NCBI GenBank assembly: GCA_963558655.1
Contig: CAUWHJ010000009.1
Span: forward strand, 1 to 64,000
Length of the DNA: 64,000 nt
Direction of reading: 5' to 3'
Source: UMGS1590 sp963558655
GTDB taxonomy: Bacteria; Bacillota; Peptococcia; Peptococcales; Peptococcaceae
Under the pieces are notes generated by a model. The model saw only the letters and a program-made list of their open reading frames with translations, was not told where the DNA came from and ran no database searches. Shown here in pieces: positions 8,147 to 16,607 of the stretch. Each line of letters starts with the position of its first letter. Position 1 is the stretch's first letter. The position numbers and the translations under genes were made by a program.

Positions 8147-10485
8147 TGAAACACCTCATTCCTAAACGCTACACGCCACACATCTTCAACACGTTCAGCA
8201 AAATGAATTTCTAAATCATCACGCACCTCCTGAGGAATATCCTCAAGATCACGTTCACACTCTTTTGGAATGATAACCAAACGACAACCTGCACGATGAG
8301 CTGCTGTTACCTTTTCACGAATGCCGCCCACCGCCAGCACTTTCCCGCGCAATGTCATTTCGCCTGTCATAGCAACATTTTGACGCAACGGTTCGTGAAG
8401 CATCATAGAAAGCAACGAAGTTGTCAACGTTACACCAGCAGATGGACCTTCTTTTGGCACTGCACCAGAAGGAACGTGCACATGAATATCATGTTCGTCT
8501 AAAAATTGCTCAGGCACACCCATTTTATTTGCTACACTCCGCAAATAACTCAGAGAAATTTGCGCTGACTCTCTCATGACATCACCAAGTTGACCAGTCA
8601 ACGTTAAATTGCCCTTGCCCGGCATCGCCAAACTCTCGATATGTAAAATTTCACCACCGACTGGCGTCCAAGCCATGCCAACAGCTACGCCAATTTCATC
8701 GCCAGAATCCGTAGCCAAATGATCTACCAATGGTTTGCCAAGATACTCTTTTACATTCGCTTTTGTCACGCGTGCCGGCAGCACCTCATCCTGCATCATG
8801 CTTTCTTTAGCCAGCTTTCGACAAACAGCTTGTATTTTGCGTTCCAATTCTCGAACACCGGCTTCACGTGTATAATGACTAATAATTTCTTTAAGTGCTC
8901 CCTCTGTAAAAGAAACGGCACCTTTGTCCAATCCATTGGCTTCCAAAGCCTTTTTCACTAAATAGCGTTTAGCGATTTGTAGTTTTTCATGCTCAGTATA
9001 ACTGGACATTTCAATAATTTCCATACGATCGCGAAGCGGTCCAGGAATGGTATTCATGTCATTGGCAGTCGTAATGAAAAATACTTTTGACAGATCATAT
9101 GGTACTTCTAAATAATGATCACTAAACGTATTATTTTGTTCTGGATCAAGTGCTTCTAAAAGCGCCGCAGAAGGATCCCCTTTGAAATCTCTTGTCAATT
9201 TATCAATTTCATCTAACAAAAAGACGGGATTACTCGAACCAACATCTGCAATTCCTTGAATAATTCTTCCCGGAATAGCACCGACATACGTACGGCGATG
9301 TCCGCGAATTTCAGCAACGTCTTGTACGCCACCAAGTGCTGCACGAATAAAATCTCTATCCAACGCTCTGGCAATAGAACGCGCCAAAGACGTCTTACCT
9401 ATACCAGGAGGACCCACCAAACACAGAATGGAGCCTGCATGATCTTTACGTAAAAATTGTACAGCCAAAAATTCTAAAATACGTGTTTTAATTTTTTCTA
9501 AGCCATAGTGATCTTGTTCTAAAATTTTCTGCGCTTTTACTAAATCTGTATTTCCTTCTTTATAAATACCCCATGGTAAACCGACTAAGAAATCCAGATA
9601 GTTTTGAATGTTACCGTATTCCGGATGCATCGGCGTTGAATTACGCATACGTTTCAATTCTTTGCGTGCACGTTCTTTCACATTCTCTGGCATCAATGAC
9701 TGTTCAATGCGTTCGCCCAATTCATCGAGTTCGGCGTCTTTATCAACGTCTTCACCAAGTTCTTTACGAATCACCTTCATCTTTTCGCGCAAAAAATATT
9801 CTTTTTGCGATTTATCTATGGCATTCTTTACACGTTGGTTCAACGACATTTCTAACTGAATCAGTTCATTATCACGCGTTAAAAATGTTAACAAATTCTC
9901 CAAACGTTGATCAACATAGTTATTAGCCAGAATTGCATATCTATCTTCCATACGTGCAATAACAAAATGTGTAATCACGTCAATTTTTTGTGCAATATCG
10001 GTCTGATTTTGAATCATTGTCAACTGAGATGAACTGAGTTTTTTTGTTAAACGATTAAAGCGAAGTAACTCTGCCGTCACCTTCGCTTCCACTTTAGGCA
10101 GCAAAGATTTTCCAGCCTCACTACTGAAAGAATCCTCTAATAAAAAAGCACGTGCAAACAATGTATCGTCACTGTTTTCAATATCAATAAGTTGCATACG
10201 TTCTTTCACATTTAATGTCAACTTATAACCGTTGATTGCCGTATTATTTTCGACTTTCACAATTTCGGCAGTCACACCTACCGGATAAAGATCACCCGTC
10301 TCAGGGAGCTCCACGTCTGCTTGCACCTGGGTAAACAGCACAAGCGTCTGATTATTTTCTTGAGCTTGATCAACAGCATCTTTCGAACACGCACGACCAA
10401 CATCAATGGTAATTGTCGTATGAGGTAACGGAATCAGTTGTCTCAAGGGTACCATTGGCATCTTTTGGCTTTTGACTGCGCTCAT
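8143..10485 (-). CDS. lon: ATP-dependent protease Lon
   Basis: Lon is a cytoplasmic AAA+ serine protease that removes damaged and regulatory proteins. The 780-residue product has the N-terminal substrate-binding domain, a coiled-coil region, Walker A GPPGIGKTS, Walker B VFLLDEIDKL, and the C-terminal protease domain with the Ser-Lys dyad (PKEGPSAGVT and GGIREKVTAAHRAG). The start at 10485 is preceded by GAAGGAAG at good spacing; an upstream in-frame start would overlap the clpX terminator. It overlaps engB by 4 bp. Confidence 0.98.
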   Translation of the reverse strand: MSAVKSQKMPMVPLRQLIPLPHTTITIDVGRACSKDAVDQAQENNQTLVLFTQVQADVELPETGDLYPVGVTAEIVKVENNTAINGYKLTLNVKERMQLIDIENSDDTLFARAFLLEDSFSSEAGKSLLPKVEAKVTAELLRFNRLTKKLSSSQLTMIQNQTDIAQKIDVITHFVIARMEDRYAILANNYVDQRLENLLTFLTRDNELIQLEMSLNQRVKNAIDKSQKEYFLREKMKVIRKELGEDVDKDAELDELGERIEQSLMPENVKERARKELKRMRNSTPMHPEYGNIQNYLDFLVGLPWGIYKEGNTDLVKAQKILEQDHYGLEKIKTRILEFLAVQFLRKDHAGSILCLVGPPGIGKTSLARSIARALDRDFIRAALGGVQDVAEIRGHRRTYVGAIPGRIIQGIADVGSSNPVFLLDEIDKLTRDFKGDPSAALLEALDPEQNNTFSDHYLEVPYDLSKVFFITTANDMNTIPGPLRDRMEIIEMSSYTEHEKLQIAKRYLVKKALEANGLDKGAVSFTEGALKEIISHYTREAGVRELERKIQAVCRKLAKESMMQDEVLPARVTKANVKEYLGKPLVDHLATDSGDEIGVAVGMAWTPVGGEILHIESLAMPGKGNLTLTGQLGDVMRESAQISLSYLRSVANKMGVPEQFLDEHDIHVHVPSGAVPKEGPSAGVTLTTSLLSMMLHEPLRQNVAMTGEMTLRGKVLAVGGIREKVTAAHRAGCRLVIIPKECERDLEDIPQEVRDDLEIHFAERVEDVWRVAFRNEVFQ

Positions 10486-10518
10486 TAAATCACTTCCTTC
10501 ATTCTGCAACCTAATTAT

Positions 10519-10556
10519 GAAAAAAGGCTTTGCAAAGCACGCCCCTTGCAAAGCCT
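10519..10556 (-). terminator. terminator between clpX and lon
   Basis: A 10-bp GGCTTTGCAA stem (10546-10555 with 10526-10535) is followed by six T in the minus-strand sense. It sits between the clpX stop and the lon start, so lon probably has its own promoter or is expressed by readthrough. Confidence 0.8.
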
Positions 10557-10565
10557 CACAAAATC

Positions 10566-11810
10566 TTATTGATAATCCAAAACCGGATCAGCAACGCCAA
10601 GAATAGCATCCTTAGTGATGTGGACACACTTGATGTCTTCTCTACCAGGAATATCAAACATAATATCCATCATAACATTTTCCAAAATAGCCCGTAAGCC
10701 ACGCGCCCCAGTATTACGTTTTAACGCTTCTTCAGCAATGGCATTCAAAGCATCATCTTCGAAAACAAGATCAACGTGATCCATCGCCAAAAGTTTTTGA
10801 TACTGTTTTACAACGGCATTCTTTGGTTCCACAAGAACACGAATCAACGCTTCTTTATCCAGTTGATCCAAAGTAACCAAATATGGCACACGACCGATGA
10901 ATTCTGGAATCAAACCAAACTTCAACAGATCTTCTGGCTCAATTTTTTTGATGCTTGAAACATTCTTCTCTTCATAGGCATCATTATTCACATTCATAGA
11001 GAAGCCAAGACTCCCCTTACCAATGCGGCGTTCAACAATATGCTCAATGCCATCAAAGGCTCCACCAAGAATAAACAGAATGTTTGTAGTATCCAGTTGA
11101 ATAAATTCTTGATGCGGATGCTTACGACCTCCCTGAGGAGGAATATTAGCAACAGTTCCTTCAATAATCTTTAAGAGAGCCTGTTGCACGCCTTCACCAG
11201 AAACATCGCGGGTAATCGATGGATTATCGCTTTTGCGCGCAATCTTATCAATTTCGTCAATGTAAATAATACCGCGACTTGCTGCTTCCATATCAAAGTC
11301 CGCAGCTTGAATCAATTTTAAAAGAATATTTTCAACATCTTCGCCGACATAACCCGCTTCAGTTAATGAAGTTGCATCAGCAATGGCGAATGGTACATTT
11401 AACACACGTGCTAACGTTTGCGCCAAAAGCGTTTTCCCGCTACCAGTTGGGCCAATTAAACAAATGTTTGTTTTTTGCAATTCGACATCATTTTCATCGC
11501 TAACATCATCAATATGATTGATGCGTTTATAGTGATTATACACAGCAACTGAAAGCGCCTTTTTAGCTTCATCTTGACCAATAACATATTCATCTAAAAC
11601 AGCTTTAATCTGAGCTGGTTTTAATATATTGGTTTCTTCAAATGTTTTACGATCCACAACAGCACTCTCTGCCAAAATATCTTCACAAACGCGTACACAT
11701 TCATTACAGATGAAAACGCCCTGACCTGCAATCAGTTTTTCAACTTCTTTTTGAGATTTTCCGCAAAAAGAACAACGCAACTCTTCGTTTTGATCGTCCA
11801 TTTTGTCCAC
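10566..11810 (-). CDS. clpX: ATP-dependent Clp protease ATP-binding subunit ClpX
   Basis: ClpX is the AAA+ unfoldase that feeds ClpP. About 414 residues: the N-terminal zinc-binding domain CSFCGKSQ...CNECV (four Cys), Walker A GPTGSGKT, Walker B IIYIDEIDKI, the ClpP-docking IGF-like loop (LGFSM/IGKGSLGFS region), and sensor-2 near GARGLRAI. The AGGAGG site abuts the first ATG at 11816, so I chose the in-frame GTG at 11810, six bases past the site; the ATG three codons further in is also possible. It lies 16 bp after clpP and is followed by a terminator. Confidence 0.96.
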   Translation of the reverse strand: MDKMDDQNEELRCSFCGKSQKEVEKLIAGQGVFICNECVRVCEDILAESAVVDRKTFEETNILKPAQIKAVLDEYVIGQDEAKKALSVAVYNHYKRINHIDDVSDENDVELQKTNICLIGPTGSGKTLLAQTLARVLNVPFAIADATSLTEAGYVGEDVENILLKLIQAADFDMEAASRGIIYIDEIDKIARKSDNPSITRDVSGEGVQQALLKIIEGTVANIPPQGGRKHPHQEFIQLDTTNILFILGGAFDGIEHIVERRIGKGSLGFSMNVNNDAYEEKNVSSIKKIEPEDLLKFGLIPEFIGRVPYLVTLDQLDKEALIRVLVEPKNAVVKQYQKLLAMDHVDLVFEDDALNAIAEEALKRNTGARGLRAILENVMMDIMFDIPGREDIKCVHITKDAILGVADPVLDYQ

Positions 11811-11826
11811 AATCATCCTCCTTGTA

Positions 11827-12411
11827 TCAGTGACGATCGATGACCTTATCGATCAAACCATATTCCATAGCGGCTTTTGCCTCCATGAAATTGTCACGTT
11901 CTGTATCTTCGCTTACTTTAGCAATATCCTGACCTGTACGTTCAGCAAGAATACGATTCATCTTTTCTTTAATTTCAAGAAGACGTTTAGCATGAATCTG
12001 AATATCCGTAACCTGACCCTGTGCACCACCCATCGGTTGATGGATCATAATTTCGCTATTCGGTAATGCAAAACGTTTGCCTTTTGCGCCTGCAGCAAGC
12101 AAAAATGCACCCATGCTGGCAGCCATACCGACACATAATGTGCAAACATCCGGCTTTACATACTGCATGGTATCATAAATAGCCAGCCCGGCGGTAACGG
12201 AACCGCCAGGACTGTTGATGTACATATAAATATCTTTCTTCGGATCGTCAGCTTCCAGGAAAAGAAGTTGGGCGATGATTGCATTTGCAGAGTCGTCAGT
12301 CACTTCTCCACCCAGAAAAATGATACGATCTTTCAGCAATCTCGAATAAATATCATAGGAGCGTTCTCCATAACCAGTTTGTTCAATAACATAAGGCACC
12401 AGATAGCTCAT
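11827..12411 (-). CDS. clpP: ATP-dependent Clp protease proteolytic subunit
   Basis: This is the tetradecameric serine protease partner of ClpX. The 194-residue protein carries the nucleophile motif GMAASMGAFLL, the catalytic histidine MIHQPMGG and the expected downstream Asp region. AGGAG lies seven bases before the ATG at 12411. It sits between tig and clpX in the order tig-clpP-clpX, which groups a trigger factor chaperone with the main cytoplasmic protease. Confidence 0.98.
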   Translation of the reverse strand: MSYLVPYVIEQTGYGERSYDIYSRLLKDRIIFLGGEVTDDSANAIIAQLLFLEADDPKKDIYMYINSPGGSVTAGLAIYDTMQYVKPDVCTLCVGMAASMGAFLLAAGAKGKRFALPNSEIMIHQPMGGAQGQVTDIQIHAKRLLEIKEKMNRILAERTGQDIAKVSEDTERDNFMEAKAAMEYGLIDKVIDRH

Positions 12412-12456
12412 GTTCAAACTCCTTTCTATGCTCCTGTCTACTGAACAGCGCCGAAC

Positions 12457-13755
12457 TTACTTAATAACAGCGCTACCAAACAGGAGATCCATAACTTTTT
12501 CAAACTTAATGCTGTTTCTCAGAGCTTCCATTTGACCCTGAACCATGAAGATCTGTTTTAATTGATCTTTTTCCATCTGATAGTACTTGGACAGCTTATC
12601 CAATTCAGCATCAAGCTCTTCTTCTGTTACATCAATGTTTTCACGTTCAGCAATTTCACTGAGAACAAGCTGCTGTTTTACAGATGCTTCTGCACGCGTT
12701 GCGAATTCCTTTTTCACTTCTTCTTCGCTGGTGTTTGCGAGACGATAGTACATATCCATCTCAATACCTTGAGCACGAAGATTGTAAGTCATTTCATTCA
12801 AGTAGCCTTCTGCTTCTTTTTCCACCATGGATTGTGGTGCAACAACATCCGAATCCTCAGTGATCTTCTGAGCAATCTTTGCTTTGTATTGATTATCAGC
12901 AGCTTCCTTGCGTTGTTTTTCCATATCTTCACGAAGATGTGCTTTGTATTCATCTAAAGTATCATATTCGCTGACATCTTTAGCAAAGTCATCGTCAAGT
13001 TCTGCAAGATGTTTGCGCTTAATAGCATTCACCTTAACCGTAAAGACAACGGCCGCACCAGCCAGTTCAGCAGCATGGTATTCTTCTGGGAAGGTCAGAT
13101 CAAGATCTTTTTCTTCGCCAATCTTCATGCCAACCATGCCTTCTTCAAAGCCAGGGATAAAGCTATTAGAACCGATGGTCAGTTCATAGTTTTCAGCAGT
13201 GCCGCCTTCAAAAGCTACGCCGTCCTTCTTACCGCAGAAATCTAACAGAACAACATCGCCGTTCTGAACAGTTGCATCTGCATCTTCAACATCTTCGATA
13301 AGGGCTGTGTTATCGCGAACATGGTCGATTTCCTGCTGAATATCATCATCAGAAACAGTGATATCAATTGCTTCCAGCTCAATGCCTTTGTATTCACCCA
13401 AAGTAATTTCCTGCTTGGTATCAACAGTAGCAGTAAAAACAAAAGGTTTGCCGGCTTCAAGGGTAACCACATCAAACTTAGGTTCAGCAATTGGTTTTAC
13501 ATCTTCGTTTTCTTTAATAGCATCAACATATTTAGGGAAAACGCAAAGTTCAGCAGCATCATAATAGAAGAAATCTTTTCCATAGTGCTGTTCAATCAAT
13601 GCACGTGGTGCATGACCTTTGCGGAAACCAGGGATATTGATTTTGCCCTTGCGATCACGATACGCTTTTTCAACGTATTCTTTGAACTCATCTTCCGGAA
13701 TTTCAATGGTCAATTCCACCTGTACTTTATCAAGCTGTTTCTTTTCTACCTTCAT
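12457..13755 (-). CDS. tig: trigger factor, ribosome-associated chaperone/PPIase
   Basis: Trigger factor binds the ribosome exit tunnel and folds nascent chains. The 432-residue protein shows the ribosome-binding N-domain with the signature GFRKGHAPR near residues 43-51, a central FKBP-type PPIase domain (from about GDVVLLDFCGKKDGVAFEGG) and a long helical C-domain. The ATG has an AGGAGG site. Downstream are clpP and clpX. The 5' flank holds three copies of TTATAGTA/TACTATAA (13791-13825), possibly regulatory. Confidence 0.97.
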   Translation of the reverse strand: MKVEKKQLDKVQVELTIEIPEDEFKEYVEKAYRDRKGKINIPGFRKGHAPRALIEQHYGKDFFYYDAAELCVFPKYVDAIKENEDVKPIAEPKFDVVTLEAGKPFVFTATVDTKQEITLGEYKGIELEAIDITVSDDDIQQEIDHVRDNTALIEDVEDADATVQNGDVVLLDFCGKKDGVAFEGGTAENYELTIGSNSFIPGFEEGMVGMKIGEEKDLDLTFPEEYHAAELAGAAVVFTVKVNAIKRKHLAELDDDFAKDVSEYDTLDEYKAHLREDMEKQRKEAADNQYKAKIAQKITEDSDVVAPQSMVEKEAEGYLNEMTYNLRAQGIEMDMYYRLANTSEEEVKKEFATRAEASVKQQLVLSEIAERENIDVTEEELDAELDKLSKYYQMEKDQLKQIFMVQGQMEALRNSIKFEKVMDLLFGSAVIK

Positions 13756-13789
13756 AGTGATCCTCCTAAATGAACCATGTATTTTTACT

Positions 13790-13825
13790 CTTATAGTAAC
13801 ATACTATAAGTATTTTTTACTATAA
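13790..13825. promoter_or_regulatory. repeated TTATAGTA elements upstream of tig
   Basis: A perfect inverted repeat, CTTATAGTA at 13790-13798 and TACTATAAG at 13802-13810, is followed by a further TACTATAA copy at 13818-13825. The elements lie in the tig promoter/leader region and resemble -10 boxes, so they could be overlapping promoters or a protein-binding site. They do not match the CtsR or CIRCE heat-shock operators. Confidence 0.4.
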
Positions 13826-13831
13826 AATCCT

Positions 13832-13860
13832 ATAAAAAAAGCGACTGGTTCAGTCGCTAT
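13832..13860 (-). terminator. terminator of the Leu-Gly tRNA transcript
   Basis: An 8-bp AGCGACTG/CAGTCGCT stem with a three-base loop (13840-13858) is followed by seven T in the minus-strand sense, just downstream of tRNA-Gly. Confidence 0.85.
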
Positions 13861-13867
13861 TTTTAAA

Positions 13868-13939
13868 AGCGGAAAACGAGATTCGAACTCGCGACCCTCG
13901 CCTTGGCAAGGCGATGCTCTACCACTGAGCCATTTCCGC
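13868..13939 (-). tRNA. tRNA-Gly (GCC)
   Basis: The 72-base minus-strand sequence folds as a cloverleaf with acceptor GCGGAAA/TTTCCGC, T-loop GTTCGAATC and anticodon loop CTTGCCAAG, giving GCC (glycine). CCA is not encoded. It follows tRNA-Leu by 3 bases and is followed by a terminator. Confidence 0.96.
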
Positions 13940-13942
13940 ACG

Positions 13943-14024
13943 TGCGGATGAAGGGACTTGAACCCCCACGTCCTGAGACGCCAGATCCTAAGTCTGGTGC
14001 GTCTGCCAATTCCGCCACATCCGC
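13943..14024 (-). tRNA. tRNA-Leu (TAG)
   Basis: This is an 82-base class II tRNA with a long variable arm (CGTCTCAGGACG), acceptor GCGGATG/CATCCGC and anticodon stem CCAGA/TCTGG around TAG (leucine). CCA is not encoded. It is first in the minus-strand tRNA pair, about 45 bases after its predicted transcription start. Confidence 0.95.
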
Positions 14025-14075
14025 CAATATTTGAATTTTATCGCGACACCCACATATGTCGTAACAACAGAGATT

Positions 14076-14104
14076 ATGATACACGATAAGACACACTTTG
14101 TCAA
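14076..14104 (-). promoter_or_regulatory. promoter of the Leu-Gly tRNA pair
   Basis: The minus strand shows TTGACA (14104-14099), a 17-bp spacer and TATCAT (14081-14076), a near-consensus sigma-70/SigA promoter pointing at tRNA-Leu. The rest of 14025-14337 holds no gene that I can see. Confidence 0.85.
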
Positions 14105-14296
14105 CCGGCTTTTTTGATTCCAAGCGCTTTTCCTCCTGTCATTTTTCCTGGTCTCATAGCGTAGACTAATTTCTCAGCGACTATAAATGACCGTGTACAA
14201 TTTACACGCTAAACCTTCATTGCTCCTCTGTACTTATTATTCAGCGAAAATTTTTCTTCACCACATAATCATCAACATTTTCTTCCTAAAATTTGT

Positions 14297-14302
14297 TATA
14301 CT
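14297..14302 (+). promoter_or_regulatory. extended -10 box for the CpXC gene
   Basis: TATACT preceded by TGT (TGn extension) lies about 36 bp before the CpXC start codon. The -35 region is weak, as is usual for extended -10 promoters. Confidence 0.5.
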
Positions 14303-14337
14303 GATAGTGTCAATCAACAAAACGAAGGAGGAAATTT

Positions 14338-15012
14338 ATGTCTAAACCAACCATGATTACAGCACAATGTCCATATTGCCAAGCAACAATCGACGTCCCT
14401 TATGTTGATGAAGTAAATATTGAAAACGAACCAACTATCAAAGAAAAAATCCTTTCCGGAGCATTTTTTTCTTACACCTGTCCAACGTGCGGTGAGCACC
14501 TTCCGGTAGTTGGTCCTTTGCTTTACCACGACCCCACTATCCCTACCATGCTTTACCTCATCCCGCCTGGATTCGACACATCAACAGAAAAACTTGATGA
14601 AATGCTTGAACTTATTCAAAACATTGAAGGTGACAAAACCAGTTTATATCAGGCGCGCCTTGTCAACAGTGTCGATAAACTGCTGGAAAAAATTTATATT
14701 CAAGATGCTAAGCTAGATGACCGTATTGTCGAACTTGTTAAACTTGCCTATCTAAAACAATATGGTCATGAACTTCAGCAGAAAGGGCACATTCACGCCT
14801 GCATATTTGTTCCAGCTCATGAAGAGCGCAGCGCACGTATTGTATTTATCTTTGGTGATGACCATGATATGGCAAGTGTCGATTTTTCTGAAGACCACTA
14901 TGTATTCTTCGCAACAGAATATGCCAAGCAACTAGATAACGCCAGTACTGTCAACAAATTTTTAACGATTGATGAAAAATGGGCTGCAAAATTTCTTGCA
15001 GACAATGCTTAA
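14338..15012 (+). CDS. CpXC domain protein
   Basis: The 224-residue soluble protein begins with a zinc-ribbon-like region: ITAQCPYCQATIDVPY near the N-terminus and YTCPTCGEHLP about 40 residues later. This pair of CPxC knuckles defines the CpXC domain, which is of unknown function and common in Firmicutes. The remainder is acidic and helical with no recognised catalytic motif. AAGGAGG sits at ideal distance from the ATG. The alarmone synthetase gene starts 16 bp downstream, so the two are probably cotranscribed; a functional link to stringent control is only a guess. Confidence 0.8.
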   Translation: MSKPTMITAQCPYCQATIDVPYVDEVNIENEPTIKEKILSGAFFSYTCPTCGEHLPVVGPLLYHDPTIPTMLYLIPPGFDTSTEKLDEMLELIQNIEGDKTSLYQARLVNSVDKLLEKIYIQDAKLDDRIVELVKLAYLKQYGHELQQKGHIHACIFVPAHEERSARIVFIFGDDHDMASVDFSEDHYVFFATEYAKQLDNASTVNKFLTIDEKWAAKFLADNA

Positions 15013-15028
15013 AGGAGATTGATGTTCC

Positions 15029-15730
15029 ATGACAAACATCAGTAATAGTCTTCATATTGATGATCGAACATTAAATAAAGTTGAAGTTCTTGATGATAAA
15101 GCAAATCCCATAAAAGCATTACGCCGTTCAGAAGCATTCAAATATGTGATGATGGAATATCAAGTGGCTTTGAAAATTGTAGAAACAAAACTTGATGCAC
15201 TTGACAGCGAATTTAATTTGCGCCATGATCGCAATCCAATAGAATCAATCTCAACACGGCTTAAAACGCCAGAAAGTATTGTTGAAAAAATGCACAGACG
15301 CGGTTTACCTATCTCTGTTGAAAACATTCAAAAATCACTTACAGACATTTCCGGTGCTCGCGTTATCTGCTCATTTCTAGATGACATTTACATTCTCGCC
15401 GATATGATTGAAGGCCAAGAAGATATCAGTATTCTTGCCAAAAAAGATTACATTGCCCATCCAAAAGAAAACGGTTACCGTAGTTTGCATCTAATCGTTT
15501 CTATTCCAATCTATCTGTCACAAGGCAGAAAAGACATTCCTGTGGAAATCCAGTTTCGCACCATTGCTATGGAATTCTGGGCAACATTGGAACACAAAAT
15601 CAAATATAAAAAGAAAATTGCTGATCCAGAGAGCGTTTCAGCAGAATTGAAATCTTGTGCAGATCTTATCAACGAGATTGATCACCGTATGCAGAGCCTG
15701 CGTCGGAGAACGATTGATGAACCCTTTTAA
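15029..15730 (+). CDS. small alarmone synthetase, RelQ/YjbM type
   Basis: The 233-residue protein is a stand-alone (p)ppGpp synthetase: a RelA/SpoT nucleotidyltransferase domain without hydrolase or regulatory domains. Visible motifs are RxKxxxS-like STRLKTPESIVEKM, the DISGARVICSF segment with its catalytic Asp, KENGYRSLHLIV (G-loop Tyr that stacks the GTP base) and VEIQFRT.AMEFWATLEHKI. The final helices match RelQ-type proteins, which form tetramers. AAAGGAG lies 11 bases upstream. It is transcribed with the CpXC gene; a row of plus-strand tRNA genes follows with its own promoters. Confidence 0.93.
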   Translation: MTNISNSLHIDDRTLNKVEVLDDKANPIKALRRSEAFKYVMMEYQVALKIVETKLDALDSEFNLRHDRNPIESISTRLKTPESIVEKMHRRGLPISVENIQKSLTDISGARVICSFLDDIYILADMIEGQEDISILAKKDYIAHPKENGYRSLHLIVSIPIYLSQGRKDIPVEIQFRTIAMEFWATLEHKIKYKKKIADPESVSAELKSCADLINEIDHRMQSLRRRTIDEPF

Positions 15731-15760
15731 CATTTTTTACAAAAAAATTAAAAATGGGTG

Positions 15761-15790
15761 TTGACAATCCACTTATCCATGGTGTAAAAT
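15761..15790 (+). promoter_or_regulatory. promoter of first tRNA-Pro
   Basis: TTGACA at 15761-15766, 18-bp spacer and TAAAAT at 15785-15790, ending 13 bases before the tRNA. This is strong near-consensus. Confidence 0.85.
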
Positions 15791-15802
15791 TCGATATGTT
15801 GT

Positions 15803-15876
15803 CGGGGCGTAGCGCAGTTTGGTAGCGCACGTGGTTTGGGACCATGGGGTCGGGGGTTCGAATCCCTCCGCCCCGA
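15803..15876 (+). tRNA. tRNA-Pro (TGG), copy 1
   Basis: A 74-base cloverleaf with acceptor CGGGGCG/CGCCCCG, discriminator A, T-loop GTTCGAATC and anticodon loop TTTGGGA giving TGG (proline). CCA is not encoded. Identical in sequence to the copy at 15981. Confidence 0.96.
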
Positions 15877-15939
15877 TTAACATCTTTTCTTCACCTGGAA
15901 ACTGAGTGAAAAAAATTGAGAAACACCTCAAAAAAAGTG

Positions 15940-15968
15940 TTGACAAGCTTCCTGAGATATGTTAATAT
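15940..15968 (+). promoter_or_regulatory. promoter of second tRNA-Pro and following tRNAs
   Basis: TTGACA at 15940-15945, 17-bp spacer and TAATAT at 15963-15968. It resembles the promoter of the first copy and probably drives the Pro-Gly-Arg-His-Gln-Lys run. Confidence 0.85.
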
Positions 15969-15980
15969 CTTAACTGTTGT

Positions 15981-16054
15981 CGGGGCGTAGCGCAGTTTGG
16001 TAGCGCACGTGGTTTGGGACCATGGGGTCGGGGGTTCGAATCCCTCCGCCCCGA
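15981..16054 (+). tRNA. tRNA-Pro (TGG), copy 2
   Basis: All 74 bases are identical to the first tRNA-Pro, including anticodon TGG. Each copy has its own promoter, which points to a tandem duplication. Confidence 0.96.
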
Positions 16055-16073
16055 TAAATTTTGTTTTAGTCTT

Positions 16074-16144
16074 GCGGGTGTAACTCAATGGTAGAGTTCT
16101 GGCCTTCCAAGCCAGCTACGTGGGTTCGATTCCCATCACCCGCT
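16074..16144 (+). tRNA. tRNA-Gly (TCC)
   Basis: A 71-base cloverleaf with acceptor GCGGGTG/CACCCGC and anticodon loop CTTCCAA in the stem CTGGC/GCCAG, giving TCC (glycine). CCA is not encoded. Confidence 0.96.
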
Positions 16145-16146
16145 GT

Positions 16147-16220
16147 GTGCCTGTAGCTCAGTTGGATAGAGCATCGGACTTCTAATCCGAGGGTCGGGGG
16201 TTCGAATCCCTCCAGGCACG
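16147..16220 (+). tRNA. tRNA-Arg (TCT)
   Basis: A 74-base cloverleaf with acceptor GTGCCTG/CAGGCAC, discriminator G, anticodon loop CTTCTAA in the stem TCGGA/TCCGA, giving TCT (arginine). It starts two bases after tRNA-Gly. Confidence 0.96.
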
Positions 16221-16235
16221 TAAAAAATTAAATAT

Positions 16236-16309
16236 GGTGGATGTGGCGAAGTGGTTAACGCACCGGATTGTGGCTCCGGCATTCGTGGGTTCGATCCCCA
16301 TCATCCACC
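16236..16309 (+). tRNA. tRNA-His (GTG)
   Basis: The cloverleaf has an extra 5' G (position -1) opposite discriminator C, the histidine identity element, acceptor GTGGATG/CATCCAC and anticodon loop TTGTGGC giving GTG. Confidence 0.96.
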
Positions 16310-16325
16310 CTTCCAAATAGAGTTT

Positions 16326-16397
16326 TGGGGTATAGCCAAGCGGTAAGGCAACGGACTTTGACTCCGTCATTCGTAGGTTCGAATCCTGCTACCCCAG
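16326..16397 (+). tRNA. tRNA-Gln (TTG)
   Basis: A 72-base cloverleaf with acceptor TGGGGTA/TACCCCA, discriminator G and anticodon loop CTTTGAC giving TTG (glutamine). Confidence 0.96.
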
Positions 16398-16400
16398 TAT

Positions 16401-16473
16401 GCGCCATTAGCTCAGGTGGTAGAGCACCTGACTTTTAATCAGGGTGTCGAAGGTTCGAGTCCTTCATGGCGCA
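16401..16473 (+). tRNA. tRNA-Lys (TTT)
   Basis: A 73-base cloverleaf with acceptor GCGCCAT/ATGGCGC, discriminator A and anticodon loop CTTTTAA giving TTT (lysine). Last of the plus-strand tRNA run. Confidence 0.96.
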
Positions 16474-16477
16474 GATT

Positions 16478-16508
16478 ACCGGTTCTCTCTTGAGAACCGG
16501 TTTTTTTA
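16478..16508 (+). terminator. terminator of the plus-strand tRNA run
   Basis: A 10-bp ACCGGTTCTC/GAGAACCGGT stem followed by TTTTTTT, five bases after tRNA-Lys. Confidence 0.92.
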
Positions 16509-16560
16509 TTCTCCTCCCTCTTTCTTTTTACGTTTATCTCATCATTCTCAACTTCGCAGC

Positions 16561-16607
16561 ACACACAAAAAAGGAAATGGTTATCAGCCATTTCCTTTTT
16601 TGTGTGT
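16561..16607 (-). terminator. long hairpin at the end of the KamA-family gene
   Basis: A perfect 20-bp stem (16561-16580 with 16588-16607) with a 7-base loop lies immediately after the stop codon. Its A/T-rich arms supply the T run for leftward termination, and it could also stop readthrough from the tRNA operon. Confidence 0.85.

Noticed and set aside
13790..13825. CtsR or CIRCE heat-shock operator upstream of tig-clpP
   Set aside because: The repeated sequence does not match the GGTCAAA heptads of CtsR or the TTAGCACTC inverted repeat of CIRCE.
13863..14123. 86-codon minus-strand frame
   Set aside because: It is the translation of the tRNA-Gly and tRNA-Leu genes and their promoter.
15891..16370. 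Short minus-strand frames across the tRNA run
   Set aside because: They are reverse translations of tRNA genes.
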